From Methylotenera sp. (lineage in GTDB: Bacteria; Pseudomonadota; Gammaproteobacteria; Burkholderiales; Methylophilaceae): a stretch of DNA of 64,000 nt. Below the pieces are notes generated by a model. The model searched no databases and had not been told where the DNA came from. It was given only the letters and a program-made list of their open reading frames with translations. Positions within the stretch are counted from its first letter, which is position 1. Every line of letters begins with the position of its first letter. Below, one piece after another: positions 52,787 to 63,903 of the stretch. The position numbers and the translations under genes are program-made. Where the stretch lies: contig JABFRQ010000005.1 of assembly GCA_013141075.1 (NCBI GenBank), positions 124,001 through 188,000 of the forward strand, read 5' to 3'.

Positions 52787-55597
52787 ATGGCACTTTCATG
52801 GAACGAAATTAAAACCCGCGCGAATGCTTTTTCAAAAGAATGGCAAGATGAAAGCCGTGAAGATGCTGAAGCTAAATCTTTTTGGGACGCGTTTTTTAAT
52901 GTATTTGGCATCACGCGCCGCCGCATTGCCAGCTTTGAAGAGCCTGTTAAAAAGTCTGATGGCAAAGGTGGCTTTATTGACATGCTATGGCGCGGCCAGT
53001 TATTGGTTGAGCATAAATCGCGTGGCAAAAGCCTAGACCGCGCATTTGACCAAGCGTTAGACTATTTTCCTGGTATTAAAGAGCGCGATTTACCCAAGTA
53101 TATTCTGGTTTCTGACTTCTCAAAATTTCGGCTTTATAACCTAGAAACTAATGAACAAATTGAGTTCAGCTTAAAAGAGCTTTACCAAAACGTAAAGTTA
53201 TTTGGCTTTATTGCTGGCTACCAAACGCAAATTATCAAGCCGCAAGACCCAATTAACATTAAAGCGGCAGAGCGCATGGGCAAGCTGCACGACGCGCTAA
53301 AAGCCGTGGGATACACAGGCCATGCGCTAGAGCTATATTTGGTGCGCTTGCTGTTCTGCTTGTTTGCAGAAGACACCACCATTTTTGAAAAACGGCTGTT
53401 TCAAGATTATATTGAAACCAAAACGCACGCCGATGGTAGCGATTTAGCGCACCACTTGAGCAGCTTATTTTACGTGCTGAACCAAGCGCCAGAAAAACGC
53501 CTGACTAATTTAGATGAAAGCTTAAGCGCGTTTCCTTATGTGAATGGCAAGCTCTTTGCCGAGCCACTACCGCCCGCGCAGTTTGATGCCAAAATGCGTG
53601 AAGTGCTGCTAGATTTATGCGCGCTAGATTGGAGCTTAATCTCCCCCGCTATTTTCGGTAGCTTGTTTCAAAGCATTATGGATTCTAACGCGCGGCGCAA
53701 TTTAGGCGCGCATTACACCAGTGAAGAAAACATTTTAAAGCTCATTAAACCCTTATTTTTAGATGCGCTGTGGGCAGAGTTTGAAAAAGTTAAAGGCAAT
53801 AAAAACCGTTTATTAGAGTTTCACCAAAAACTACGCACCCTCACCTTTTTTGACCCTGCTTGCGGCTGCGGCAACTTTTTGGTCATTACCTACCGCGAGC
53901 TACGCCTGCTAGAGCTTGCCGTATTACGCGCCAGCATTACCAGCGGCCAGCAAGTGCTAGATGTGCAAACGCTGATTAACATAGATGTTGACCAATTTTA
54001 CGGCATAGAGATTGAAGAATTCCCCGCGCAAATTGCCCAAGTGGCGCTATGGCTTACCGACCACCAAATGAACATGAAAATTTCAGAAGAATTTGGTGCG
54101 TATTTTGCGCGTATTCCGCTTAAAGCCACGCCGCATATTGTGTGTGGCAACGCACTACAAACCGACTGGGCAAGTGTTTTGCCGCCAGAAAAGTGTAGCT
54201 ATATTTTAGGCAACCCGCCATTTTTGGGTAAAAGCAATCAATCTGCCGCGCAAAAAATTGATATGCAATTGGTGTGTGGCGATATTAAAAATGCGGGCTT
54301 GTTAGATTTTGTGTCGGCTTGGTATGTAAAAGCGGCGCGTTACATAAATCCAAATGCTGTCATTGCGGGCTTGACCCGCAATCTTGTGAACAAGGCAGAG
54401 ATGCTGAAACAAGTTCAGCATGACAGTGGAATAAAATGCGCATTTGTCTCTACCAACAGCATTACCCAAGGCGAGCAAGTGGGCGTGTTGTGGGCTTGGA
54501 TGTTAGCGCAAGGCGTTAAAATTCACTTTGCGCACCGCACGTTTAGCTGGAGCAACGAAGCGCGCGGTAAAGCCGCTGTGCATTGCGTGATTATTGGCTT
54601 TGGTTTGCAAGACGTAGCCGATAAAACCATTTATGAATATGACGATATTAAAGGCGAACCGCACGCGGTAAAGGTTAGCAACATTAACCCGTATTTGGTG
54701 GATGCGCCTGATTTGATTATTGAAAAATCGCGCCGCCCAATTTGCGCTGTGCCTGAAATGACTTATGGCAGCATGCCAAATGATGGAGGATATTTATTGT
54801 TTTCTGACGTTGAAAAAAATGAATTACTACGCCTTGAGCCAAATGCTGAAAAGTGGATTAAGAAGTTTGTAATGGGCGATGAGCTAATCAACAATATACC
54901 GCGTTGGTGTTTATGGCTGGTAGAAATTACGCCTAATGAACTTCGTGCAATGCCTCAAGTATTAAAACGCGTTGAGCAAGTAAAGGAAATTCGACTAAAA
55001 AGCACGCGAGAAACCACAAGAGAATTGGCTAACTCACCAACCTTATTTGGTGAACCAAGACAACCCAAATCACAATACTTAGCTTTGCCAAGAGTTTCAT
55101 CAGAGAATAGACGCTTTATTCCAATGACATTTTTATCGCCTGAAATAATCGCAGGCGACAAGGTTTATACCATTGAAAATGCCAGCATTTATGATTTTGG
55201 CGTGATGATGTCAACTATGCACATGGCTTGGATGCGACAAACAGCAGGAAGATTGGAAAGTAGATATAGCTATACTAATCAAATCACTTACAACAACTTC
55301 CCATGGCCTGCCCTGCGAGCCAATATCCATGCGCCTCTCGAGGCATGTGCTCAAGCCGTTTTAGATGCTCGTGCGGCACATACAAATGCTTCGCTCGCAG
55401 ATTTATACGACCCGCTCACCATGCCCGTCAATTTGCTAAAAGCGCATCAAGCTTTAGATAAAGCGGTAGATGCGGCGTATGGCTACAAAGGCGCAGCCAC
55501 AGATGCCGCCCGCGTGGCGTTTTTGTTTGAGCGCTACCAACAACTCACCAGTTTATTGCCAAGTTTAACCAAGCCGAAAAAGACGCGAAAAAAGTAA
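52787..55597 (+). CDS. MmeI-like (type IIG/L) restriction-modification enzyme
   Basis: GGFIDMLWRGQLLVEHKSRG (D...ExK nuclease), TFFDPACGCGNFLVITYRELR, YILGNPPFLGKSNQ; start revised out of the upstream REP-like element. Confidence 0.9.
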   Translation: MALSWNEIKTRANAFSKEWQDESREDAEAKSFWDAFFNVFGITRRRIASFEEPVKKSDGKGGFIDMLWRGQLLVEHKSRGKSLDRAFDQALDYFPGIKERDLPKYILVSDFSKFRLYNLETNEQIEFSLKELYQNVKLFGFIAGYQTQIIKPQDPINIKAAERMGKLHDALKAVGYTGHALELYLVRLLFCLFAEDTTIFEKRLFQDYIETKTHADGSDLAHHLSSLFYVLNQAPEKRLTNLDESLSAFPYVNGKLFAEPLPPAQFDAKMREVLLDLCALDWSLISPAIFGSLFQSIMDSNARRNLGAHYTSEENILKLIKPLFLDALWAEFEKVKGNKNRLLEFHQKLRTLTFFDPACGCGNFLVITYRELRLLELAVLRASITSGQQVLDVQTLINIDVDQFYGIEIEEFPAQIAQVALWLTDHQMNMKISEEFGAYFARIPLKATPHIVCGNALQTDWASVLPPEKCSYILGNPPFLGKSNQSAAQKIDMQLVCGDIKNAGLLDFVSAWYVKAARYINPNAVIAGLTRNLVNKAEMLKQVQHDSGIKCAFVSTNSITQGEQVGVLWAWMLAQGVKIHFAHRTFSWSNEARGKAAVHCVIIGFGLQDVADKTIYEYDDIKGEPHAVKVSNINPYLVDAPDLIIEKSRRPICAVPEMTYGSMPNDGGYLLFSDVEKNELLRLEPNAEKWIKKFVMGDELINNIPRWCLWLVEITPNELRAMPQVLKRVEQVKEIRLKSTRETTRELANSPTLFGEPRQPKSQYLALPRVSSENRRFIPMTFLSPEIIAGDKVYTIENASIYDFGVMMSTMHMAWMRQTAGRLESRYSYTNQITYNNFPWPALRANIHAPLEACAQAVLDARAAHTNASLADLYDPLTMPVNLLKAHQALDKAVDAAYGYKGAATDAARVAFLFERYQQLTSLLPSLTKPKKTRKK
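54358..54426. repeat. Palindromic element (family 2) inserted in frame in the RM gene
   Basis: TGTCATTGCGGGCTTGACCCGCAAT...GATGCTGAAACAAGTTCAGCATGACAG; encodes VIAGLTRNLVNKAEMLKQVQHDS. Confidence 0.9.
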
Positions 55598-55603
55598 CTT
55601 TTC

Positions 55604-55672
55604 TGTCATTGCGGGCTTGACCCGCAATCTCGTGAATTAGGCAGAGATGCTGAAACAAGTTCAGCATGACAG
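55604..55672. repeat. Palindromic element (family 2), intergenic copy
   Basis: Near-identical to 54358-54426 but would carry TAG in the same frame. Confidence 0.9.
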
Positions 55673-55711
55673 CAAACGGGTTCAGGATGACAAGGCGCAG
55701 GCTCAGCAAAT

Positions 55712-55796
55712 AAAAAACGCGACCCTTGCATAGGTCGCGTCGGTGGTTTTGATTGGGTCTGGCTCATGCAAAGCCCAGTCTTCTATCGCCACCATG
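55712..55796 (-). ncRNA. Putative structured small RNA with intrinsic terminator
   Basis: Minus strand: TATAAT (55805-55800), two hairpins GGCT-ttgcatg-AGCC and CGCGACC-tatgcaa-GGGTCGCG followed by T6; loops contain complementary TTGCAT / ATGCAA. Confidence 0.5.
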
Positions 55797-55823
55797 TGTA
55801 TTATATGACATGGAGTTTGATTT

Positions 55824-55855
55824 AAAAGCAGTGTTTCACGTGAAACACTGCTTTT
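55824..55855. promoter_or_regulatory. parS site inside a perfect 32-bp palindrome
   Basis: AAAAGCAGTGTTTCACGTGAAACACTGCTTTT; core 55832-55847. Confidence 0.92.
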
Positions 55856-55894
55856 AGTTTTAGCGTTTATCAGCGGCTAATTCAAAAACTGTTT

Positions 55895-56482
55895 TTACTT
55901 GGCTTGCCGCTCATCAATTTTACAAACACGTTTGCAGCCAGTAAACATGGCTCTAATTAAGTTGTCTTTATGCACAAGGCTTTCAAACAATACGCCTGAA
56001 ACATGAATGCCCACTAAAATTAGCCAGCCCCAAGTTGCGTAATGGTGCGCCGCTTGCAATAGCTCAGGTTCGTCAATTAGCCAGTCATCGTTATACACCA
56101 GCCAGCCAGAGCCTACCGCGATAAGCCCAATAGTTAGCATGGCGTAAATCACCAAGCCGCCCGCTGGGTTGTGCCCAATATAGTGCTTGGCGCGGCCATG
56201 CATAACGCGATAAAGGTGCTTGGCCGCGTGTATTGGGTTAAGCGGAAAGCTATCGAAACTGGCGTAGCCCGTAGAAACCAAGCCCCATACCACTCGGGAT
56301 GCAAGCAAAAACCCTGCTACATAGCCCGCGCGAACATGGATTAAACGATCCCACTCAGACGCGTGCGTGTAAAACGCCACCGCAAATGCGATAACAAGCG
56401 ACCAGTGAAATATGCGTACAAATGGATCCCACACGTATTTCATGTGGGATATTTTAGTTTTTAAGGGTGTCGATTTATGCAT
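55895..56482 (-). CDS. Cytochrome b561 / Ni-Fe hydrogenase-type cytochrome b
   Basis: KYVWDPFVRIFHWSLVIAFAVAFYTHA; His-containing TM helices. Confidence 0.88.
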   Translation of the reverse strand: MHKSTPLKTKISHMKYVWDPFVRIFHWSLVIAFAVAFYTHASEWDRLIHVRAGYVAGFLLASRVVWGLVSTGYASFDSFPLNPIHAAKHLYRVMHGRAKHYIGHNPAGGLVIYAMLTIGLIAVGSGWLVYNDDWLIDEPELLQAAHHYATWGWLILVGIHVSGVLFESLVHKDNLIRAMFTGCKRVCKIDERQAK

Positions 56483-56496
56483 TGATGCCCGTATGA

Positions 56497-56940
56497 TTAT
56501 TTTTTAATGCTTGGTGTTTGCTCTGTTAATAAGTAGGTAATGTAGCTTGCTTTTTCAGCTGCGGTACAGTCGCTACCAATAATGTCGTTGCAGTGTTGCG
56601 TGAATTTAGCTTCTACTTTTTCAAAGTCTGCAAAGCGTTTTGGGTTTACCGCTGGTGATAATGGCTTAATTGCTTTGCCTGTAACAATGTGTTTGCCGCT
56701 ATTTGCTGGGTTAGCGGTGTGGCAAGATGCGCAGGCGGTTTCTTTGCCTTTACCAAGTTTAATTTTACGATTAAAGAAAGCTTTACCATCAGCCACGGTT
56801 GGGCCTGTGTAGTCTGGGTTGGCTTGTTTTGCTTGTTTGCTGTAAATCATAATCATTGTTTCTGCGTTAGAAACACTGGCTTGTGCTGAAAATGCGGCAA
56901 AGCTAAGTAGTGCTGCTAATAGAATGCTGGTTTGTTTCAT
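56497..56940 (-). CDS. DUF1924-type c-type cytochrome
   Basis: Signal peptide, CASCHT haem site, PLSPAVNPKRFADFEKVEAKFTQHCNDIIGSDCTAAEKASYITYLL. Confidence 0.82.
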   Translation of the reverse strand: MKQTSILLAALLSFAAFSAQASVSNAETMIMIYSKQAKQANPDYTGPTVADGKAFFNRKIKLGKGKETACASCHTANPANSGKHIVTGKAIKPLSPAVNPKRFADFEKVEAKFTQHCNDIIGSDCTAAEKASYITYLLTEQTPSIKK

Positions 56941-57214
56941 GGTAATTGCTCCCTAGTTAAAAATAGAAAAGTGGTTTGCGTTAGCTATGCGCTTAGCATG
57001 GTAAGGCGATTATATGTTATGTGCTTTGATGTAAATCAGTATATGACTTGGTTAAAGCGAATTCTATGCCAAGATTGTTAGTAAATTGTGTCAATTTTAT
57101 AAAAGCTTAGTTTAAGCGCATTTTAAAAGCTTTAATTCGTTGAATAAACATGCTTTTACATGACTATTTGTAGCTATTACAGTAAAATCTAATCCTTTGA
57201 AATATAAGCTTTAG

Positions 57215-59119
57215 ATGATGAATTTTCCAGATATTTTTGATGTAATTGTAGTGGGCGGCGGCCATGCAGGCACCGAAGCGGCGCTTGCAAGCGCCAGAAT
57301 GGGGCAAAAAACCCTTTTGCTCACGCATAACATTGAAACTTTAGGGCAAATGTCTTGCAACCCAAGCATTGGCGGCATCGGTAAAGGGCATTTAGTTAAA
57401 GAGATTGATGCGCTTGGTGGCGCTATGGCGGCCGCAACTGATATTGGCGGTATTCAATTCCGCATTTTAAACTCAAGTAAAGGCCCAGCAGTGCGCGCCA
57501 CTCGTGCGCAGGCTGACCGTGTGTTGTATAAAGCGGCCATTCGCCATAAGCTAGAAAATCAGCCTAATTTATGGCTGTTTCAGCAAGCGGTAGATGACAT
57601 TATTTTAGAGGGTGACCGTGCTGCTGGCGTGGTGACGCAAATTGGTTTGCGTTTTGCCTCAAAAACCGTGGTGCTAACCGCAGGTACGTTTTTAGGCGGC
57701 TTGATTCATGTAGGCATGCAAAACTACAGTGCAGGCCGCGCGGGTGACCCCCCTGCAATTTCATTGGCGGCGCGGTTACGTGAAATTGGTTTGCCCGCAG
57801 GCCGCTTAAAAACGGGCACGCCGCCACGTATTGATGGCCGCACCATTGATTATTCTGTGATGACTATTCAGCCAGGCGATGACCCTGTGCCAGTATTCTC
57901 GTTTATGGGTAATGCCGCGCAACACCCTGCCCAACTACCCTGCTGGATTACGCATACTAATGAGCGTACGCACGATATTATTCGCAGTGGGTTAGATCGC
58001 TCGCCTATGTACACAGGCGTGATTGAGGGCGTTGGCCCGCGCTATTGCCCAAGTGTGGAAGATAAAATTCACCGCTTTGCAGATAAAGATTCGCACCAAA
58101 TATTTTTAGAGCCAGAAGGCTTAACCACCAATGAAGTGTACCCAAACGGTATTTCTACCAGTTTGCCGTTTGATATTCAATTAGCGTTAGTGCGCTCGGT
58201 GCGTGGTTTAGAAAACGCGCACATTCTGCGCCCAGGTTACGCCATTGAGTACGATTATTACGACCCGCGCGGTTTAAAAAGCTCGTTAGAAACCAAAACC
58301 GTACAAGGTTTGTTTTTTGCAGGGCAAATTAACGGCACAACAGGCTATGAAGAAGCCGCCGCGCAAGGCTTGCTCGCTGGCGCGAATGCCGCATTACAAG
58401 CGCAAGGCAAAGAACCATGGTGCCCAGCGCGCGATGAAGCTTATTTGGGCGTGCTGGTAGATGATTTAATCACGCGCGGCGTAACAGAGCCATACCGCAT
58501 GTTTACCAGCCGCGCCGAATATAGGCTGCAGCTGCGTGAAGACAACGCGGATATGCGCTTAACTGAAATCGGTCGCAATTTAGGCTTGGTGGATGATGCC
58601 CGCTGGGAAGCGTTTAGCCGCAAAAAAGAAGCCGTTGAGCGCGAACAAGAGCGCCTTAAAAAAACCTTTGTGCAGCCCGCAAACCTAGATGCAGCGCGCA
58701 TGACCGAGCTTTTTGGCAAGCCGCTTGAGCACGAATACAGCTTGTTTGAATTACTCCGCCGCCCAGAAGTGAGCTATAAAGCCGTGTTGAGTTTAGGCGA
58801 AACTGGCCTTGGTGAAGTTGAGCCAGCCGTGCGCGAACAAGTAGAAATCGCCGCCAAATATCAAGGATATATTGACCGCCAAACGGATGAAGTTGCGCGT
58901 AGCCGTGGGCAAGAAAACACTAAGTTGCCAGCTGATATAGATTACAAAGAAATTCACGGCTTACCCATTGAAGCGCAGCAAAAATTAAACGCGCAAAAGC
59001 CAGAAACAATTGGCCAAGCGAGCCGTATTTCAGGCATTACGCCTGCGGCAATTTCATTATTATTGGTATATTTAAAGCGTAAATCTCGCAGTAAGCCTGT
59101 TGTTGATTTAGCCGCATGA
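57215..59119 (+). CDS. mnmG: tRNA uridine-5-carboxymethylaminomethyl modification enzyme MnmG
   Basis: [46 protein letters not shown]. Confidence 0.99.
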   Translation: MMNFPDIFDVIVVGGGHAGTEAALASARMGQKTLLLTHNIETLGQMSCNPSIGGIGKGHLVKEIDALGGAMAAATDIGGIQFRILNSSKGPAVRATRAQADRVLYKAAIRHKLENQPNLWLFQQAVDDIILEGDRAAGVVTQIGLRFASKTVVLTAGTFLGGLIHVGMQNYSAGRAGDPPAISLAARLREIGLPAGRLKTGTPPRIDGRTIDYSVMTIQPGDDPVPVFSFMGNAAQHPAQLPCWITHTNERTHDIIRSGLDRSPMYTGVIEGVGPRYCPSVEDKIHRFADKDSHQIFLEPEGLTTNEVYPNGISTSLPFDIQLALVRSVRGLENAHILRPGYAIEYDYYDPRGLKSSLETKTVQGLFFAGQINGTTGYEEAAAQGLLAGANAALQAQGKEPWCPARDEAYLGVLVDDLITRGVTEPYRMFTSRAEYRLQLREDNADMRLTEIGRNLGLVDDARWEAFSRKKEAVEREQERLKKTFVQPANLDAARMTELFGKPLEHEYSLFELLRRPEVSYKAVLSLGETGLGEVEPAVREQVEIAAKYQGYIDRQTDEVARSRGQENTKLPADIDYKEIHGLPIEAQQKLNAQKPETIGQASRISGITPAAISLLLVYLKRKSRSKPVVDLAA

Positions 59120-59775
59120 CTTTAACAGATAGCCTACAGGCCAAGCTGGGCGCGGGCTTGCATGAAATGGGTTTGCAGATTGATGTTGAAAAGCAAGCCA
59201 AACTGATTGCCTATTTGTTGCTGATTGATAAGTGGAACAAAGTGCATAACCTCACGGCCGTGCGCGACCCGCTTGAAATGGTCACGCTGCATTTGTTAGA
59301 TAGCTTAAGTGTGTTGCCACATGTGCAAGCACTTAATGCTAAAAATTTGCTAGATGTTGGCGCGGGTGCTGGCTTGCCGAGCATTCCATTGGCGATTTGC
59401 TTGCCAGAACTGCAAGTCACGGCGATAGATTCTGTGGCAAAAAAAACCAGTTTTATGCGCCAAGTAAAAGGTGAATTAGCCTTGAGTAATTTTAATGTAG
59501 AAGTTGGGCGCGTTGAAGTTTTGAAAGTTGCAGAAAAATTTGATGTGATTATTTCACGCGCGTTTGCTGAAATCGGCTTGTTTATTAAGCTTACAAAACA
59601 GTTGCTTGCCGAAAATGGCGTGTGGTTGGCGATGAAAGGTGTAGTGCCAGTGCATGAGTTTGAAAGTGCAGATTTTAAAAAATTAAACATTCAGCCAGCC
59701 GAAATTAAAGTATTAAGCGTAGCGGGTTTAGATGCAGAGCGACATTTGGTTTATTTAAAAGGCAATAATATATAA
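59116..59775 (+). CDS. rsmG: 16S rRNA (guanine527-N7)-methyltransferase RsmG
   Basis: [44 protein letters not shown]. Confidence 0.97.
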   Translation: MTLTDSLQAKLGAGLHEMGLQIDVEKQAKLIAYLLLIDKWNKVHNLTAVRDPLEMVTLHLLDSLSVLPHVQALNAKNLLDVGAGAGLPSIPLAICLPELQVTAIDSVAKKTSFMRQVKGELALSNFNVEVGRVEVLKVAEKFDVIISRAFAEIGLFIKLTKQLLAENGVWLAMKGVVPVHEFESADFKKLNIQPAEIKVLSVAGLDAERHLVYLKGNNI

Positions 59776-59777
59776 CG

Positions 59778-59841
59778 GTCATTGCGAGCAAAGCATGGCA
59801 ATCTCTAACAATGTAGATTGCCGCGCTTTGCTCGCAATGAC
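59778..59841. repeat. REP-like palindromic element (family 1)
   Basis: GTCATTGCGAGCAAAGCATGGCAATCT...AGATTGCCGCGCTTTGCTCGCAATGAC. Confidence 0.85.
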
Positions 59842-59876
59842 AAGGCAAGCGATGGAATTTGAGGTTTTAAATAACA

Positions 59877-60659
59877 ATGAAAATACTAGCAATCACTAAT
59901 CAAAAAGGCGGCGTTGGCAAAACCACCACTTGCGTGAATTTGGCCGCAAGCTTGGCAAGCCTAGGCAAACGTGTTTTGCTGATAGATCTTGACCCGCAAG
60001 GCAATGCCAGCACGGGCAGCGGCGTGAATAAAGCACATTTAAAACACAGCATTTACCATGTGCTGATTGGCGAAAAAACGCTGAAAGAAGTGATTGTGAA
60101 TAGCGAAAAAGGCGGCTTTGATATTGCGCCTTCAAACCGCGATTTAGCAGGCGCTGAAGTTGAGCTGGTCAACGAGCTGGCACGTGAAAATCGTTTAAAA
60201 GTAGCGATTAGTAAATTAGGCGATGCATATGATGTGGTATTGCTAGATTGCCCGCCTGCCCTCAACTTAGTCACAGTGAATGCGCTCACGGCTGCAAGCG
60301 CGGTGATGATTCCAATGCAATGCGAATATTATGCGCTTGAAGGCCTATCTGATTTGGTGAACACCATCAAAAAAGTACGCGCACGACTAAATCCAACGCT
60401 AGAGATTGAAGGCTTATTGCGCACCTTGTTTGATAACCGCAACATGCTCGCCAACCAAGTATCAGCACAGCTGATTAGCCATTTTGGCGATAAAGTGTAT
60501 AAAACGATTATTCCGCGTAACGTGCGTTTGGCCGAGGCGCCAAGCTATGGTGTGCCAGTGCTGAGCTATGATAAAAGCTCAAAAGGCGCGGTGGCATATT
60601 TAGAGTTAGCACAAGAAATTATTGCTAGAAATATACAAGTAGAGAATAAACATGGTTAA
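59877..60659 (+). CDS. parA: Chromosome partitioning ATPase ParA
   Basis: MKILAITNQKGGVGKTTTCVNLAASLA; VLLIDLDPQGNASTGSG. Confidence 0.98.
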   Translation: MKILAITNQKGGVGKTTTCVNLAASLASLGKRVLLIDLDPQGNASTGSGVNKAHLKHSIYHVLIGEKTLKEVIVNSEKGGFDIAPSNRDLAGAEVELVNELARENRLKVAISKLGDAYDVVLLDCPPALNLVTVNALTAASAVMIPMQCEYYALEGLSDLVNTIKKVRARLNPTLEIEGLLRTLFDNRNMLANQVSAQLISHFGDKVYKTIIPRNVRLAEAPSYGVPVLSYDKSSKGAVAYLELAQEIIARNIQVENKHG

Positions 60660-61539
60660 AGCAAAAGGCATCAATAGAGGCTTGGGTCGTGGGCTAGATT
60701 CATTATTGGCAGGTGATATGGGCTCAGTGGGCGAGGCAGACTCACTGCTTGTGCTTAAAGTTGAACAATTACGCCCAGGCAAGTATCAACCGCGTAGCTA
60801 TATGGATGAAGCGGCGCTGCAAACCTTAGCGGCTTCTATTAAAGCACAAGGCATTATGCAGCCGATTTTGGTGCGGCAAATAGCGGACGAGCAATACGAA
60901 ATTATCGCTGGTGAGCGCCGTTGGCGCGCCAGCCAAATGGCGGGCTTAGATGAAGTGCCAGTGTTAGTGCGCGAAATCGCCGATGAAGCAGCGCTAGCAA
61001 TGGCGTTGATTGAGAATATTCAGCGCGAAAATCTAAATCCGCTAGAAGAAGCGCAAGGCATTAAGCGCTTAATTGATGAATTTACCATGACGCACGAAAA
61101 AGCTGCAACGGCAGTTGGTCGCTCACGCGTAGCCGTTTCTAATTTATTGCGTTTGCTTACTTTATGTGCGCCAGTGCAAGAAATGTTGATGATTGGCAAA
61201 CTTGATATGGGGCATGCGCGGGCGTTAATCGGCTTAAGTGGCGCACAACAAGTAATGCTAGCTGAACAAATTGTGCAAAATAATTTATCAGTGCGCGATG
61301 CGGAAAATTTGGTAAAAAAACATAACGCGCAAATGCAGCAGCCAGCACAAAATGAACAGCAAAAAGCCGCACATAAAACCAACGTCAATCATGACGTTTT
61401 AAGGCTGCAAGAAGTATTAAGTGATAAATTGGGCGCTGCTGTGAGCATTAAAGCCAGCGCTAGCGGTGCAGGTACGTTAAAAATTAGCTATGCAAATTTG
61501 GACGAATTGGATGAAATTATTGCAAAAATTACACACTAA
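60652..61539 (+). CDS. parB: Chromosome partitioning protein ParB
   Basis: YEIIAGERRWRASQMAGL; ENIQRENLNPLEEAQGIKRL. Confidence 0.98.
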   Translation: MVKAKGINRGLGRGLDSLLAGDMGSVGEADSLLVLKVEQLRPGKYQPRSYMDEAALQTLAASIKAQGIMQPILVRQIADEQYEIIAGERRWRASQMAGLDEVPVLVREIADEAALAMALIENIQRENLNPLEEAQGIKRLIDEFTMTHEKAATAVGRSRVAVSNLLRLLTLCAPVQEMLMIGKLDMGHARALIGLSGAQQVMLAEQIVQNNLSVRDAENLVKKHNAQMQQPAQNEQQKAAHKTNVNHDVLRLQEVLSDKLGAAVSIKASASGAGTLKISYANLDELDEIIAKITH

Positions 61540-61754
61540 CGTGTAATTTAATTCGCATGATTTTTCGCTAAGTGTTTAATTTTGCGTGAAACTTACGCGT
61601 TTAAAATCACTTAGCGCTTGACTAAAAATCGCTAATAATTCAAAATCGCGGTCTTTGCTGTATAACAAAAAATAAAAAGCACGTTTCAGCATACAAATTC
61701 AGTACGTAATTCAAGTTCTAAAAATTAAATAGGCTATTAACTAGGTTCGAGCAA

Positions 61755-62129
61755 TTGTCAGCATCCATTACATCAGATGTTTTTAGTAAAATGCTGAAAA
61801 TTCAATTAGTTGCAACATTGGTAGTTGCGGTTGCCGCGCTGTTGTTTTCTAGCGTGCATGCTGGTGTTTCAGCATTGTTAGGCGGCGCTAGTGTGATATT
61901 AGGCGCGCTTGCTGCTATGTCAATTGCAAAACGTGGTGCTAATAGTCAAGATTCAACGGCAATTTTAGTGAATTTACTAAAAGCCGAAGCGGTAAAAATA
62001 TTAGTGATTATCATTTTATTGGCCATCATTTTTAATGTGTACAAACAATTAGTGCCATTTGCGCTAATTGCAGGTTTAGCGGCCTCAGCCTTGTTTTCAG
62101 GCGCTGCTTTGAGTAAGTTAAAAGTTTAA
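61755..62129 (+). CDS. atpI: ATP synthase subunit I
   Basis: Small TM protein immediately upstream of atpB. Confidence 0.8.
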   Translation: MSASITSDVFSKMLKIQLVATLVVAVAALLFSSVHAGVSALLGGASVILGALAAMSIAKRGANSQDSTAILVNLLKAEAVKILVIIILLAIIFNVYKQLVPFALIAGLAASALFSGAALSKLKV

Positions 62130-62158
62130 AACAATTTTGCTAGAGTAAATATTAGATT

Positions 62159-63010
62159 ATGGCTACAGAACACGCAGAACACGCAGAACAAGCAGAGCAA
62201 GCGCTAACCCCATCAAGCTATATTGAGCATCACCTGAGCTTTAACGCGCACGGCATTAATGGCAATGTTACTGAAAAAGGTTTTTGGGTGCTACATTACG
62301 ACACGCTAATTATGTCGGTAGTGTTGGGCATTTTAGTCATGGGCTTAATCTGGCTGGTTGCACGTAAGGCAACTGCTGGTGTGCCAAGCAAAGGTCAAGC
62401 CTTTGTAGAGCTAATTTTTAGCTTTATTGACGATCAAGTAAAAAACATTTTCCACGGCAACCGCCACAGCTTTATTGCCCCAACTGCACTTACAGTGTTT
62501 TTATGGGTATTTGCTATGAATTCTATGGACTTTTTGCCGGTAGATTGGGTGGCTGGCATCGTTTCATTCTTCGGTGGCGCACATGCTAAATGGCGCGCAG
62601 TACCAACTTCAGACATTAACACCACTTTTGCTTTAGCCTTAGCCGTTTGGTTTCTAATGATTTTCTTTTCAATTAAAGTTAAAGGTTTCGGTGGCTGGAT
62701 ACACGAGCTGTTCTATTCACCATTTGGCACCAAATTTTGGGTGTTACCGCTTAACTTCTTGTTCAATCTAATTGAATACGTTTCAAAACCACTTTCACAT
62801 TCATTGCGGTTATTCGGCAATATGTACGCGGGTGAAGTAATTTTCTTATTGCTCGGCATGTGGGCAGCCACAGGCGTTGCTGGTACTGTTTTTGGTGCGA
62901 TATTAGGTGCGGGTTGGTCAATCTTCCACATTTTAATCGTGGCATTGCAAGCGTTTATTTTCATGATGTTGACAGTGGTTTATTTGGCTATGGCGCATGA
63001 ATCGCATTAG
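62159..63010 (+). CDS. atpB: ATP synthase F0 subunit a
   Basis: [19 protein letters not shown]. Confidence 0.97.
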   Translation: MATEHAEHAEQAEQALTPSSYIEHHLSFNAHGINGNVTEKGFWVLHYDTLIMSVVLGILVMGLIWLVARKATAGVPSKGQAFVELIFSFIDDQVKNIFHGNRHSFIAPTALTVFLWVFAMNSMDFLPVDWVAGIVSFFGGAHAKWRAVPTSDINTTFALALAVWFLMIFFSIKVKGFGGWIHELFYSPFGTKFWVLPLNFLFNLIEYVSKPLSHSLRLFGNMYAGEVIFLLLGMWAATGVAGTVFGAILGAGWSIFHILIVALQAFIFMMLTVVYLAMAHESH

Positions 63011-63082
63011 TTTTAATGTAGTTTGGTAGTTTTATTTTTTTTGTAGTTTAGTAGGTAAGTTTAAGTTTAGTTTAATTTTTGA

Positions 63083-63361
<279 letters not shown>

Positions 63362-63429
63362 TTAGCCTCAATAATTTGGCGGCTAATTTAACTTAGCACA
63401 AATTAACGACTTAAATATTGGAGTAAGTA

Positions 63430-63900
63430 ATGAACATTAACTTTACACTTATCGCACAAGCTATTGCATTTGCTGTGTTGATTTGGACCACGGTGAAATT
63501 CATTTGGCCACCGCTGTTATCAGCGATTGAAACGCGCCAAAAAGAAATCACGGATGGTTTAGCGGCAGCCTCTGAAGGTAGAAGTGCCTTAGAAGTAGCG
63601 GCTAAACAGTCAGAAGTGACTTTGAATGAAGCTAAGCAAAAAGCCTCTGAAATCATTGGACAAGCTGAAAAGCGTGGCTCACAAATTGTTGAAGAAGCTA
63701 AAGGCACGGCCAAAACTGAAGGCGACCGTATTATTGCGGGTGCTAAAGCTGAAATCGAGCAAGAAGTAAACCGCGCAAAAGAAGGTTTACGTTCACAAGT
63801 GTCTGCACTTGCAATTGCAGGTGCTGAAAAAATCTTGCGTAAAGAAATCGACGGCAAAGCACATAGCGAAATGCTTTCTAAACTTGCGGCGGAGCTATAA
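63430..63900 (+). CDS. atpF: ATP synthase F0 subunit b
   Basis: MNINFTLIAQAIAFAVLIWTTVKFIWPPL. Confidence 0.97.
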   Translation: MNINFTLIAQAIAFAVLIWTTVKFIWPPLLSAIETRQKEITDGLAAASEGRSALEVAAKQSEVTLNEAKQKASEIIGQAEKRGSQIVEEAKGTAKTEGDRIIAGAKAEIEQEVNRAKEGLRSQVSALAIAGAEKILRKEIDGKAHSEMLSKLAAEL

Positions 63901-63903
63901 GAG

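Noticed and set aside
55703-55795. Leaderless 30-aa ORF MVAIEDWALHEPDPIKTTDATYARVAFFIC overlapping the putative sRNA
   Set aside because: No SD and it reads through the intrinsic terminator hairpin; structured RNA is the simpler reading, though not excluded.
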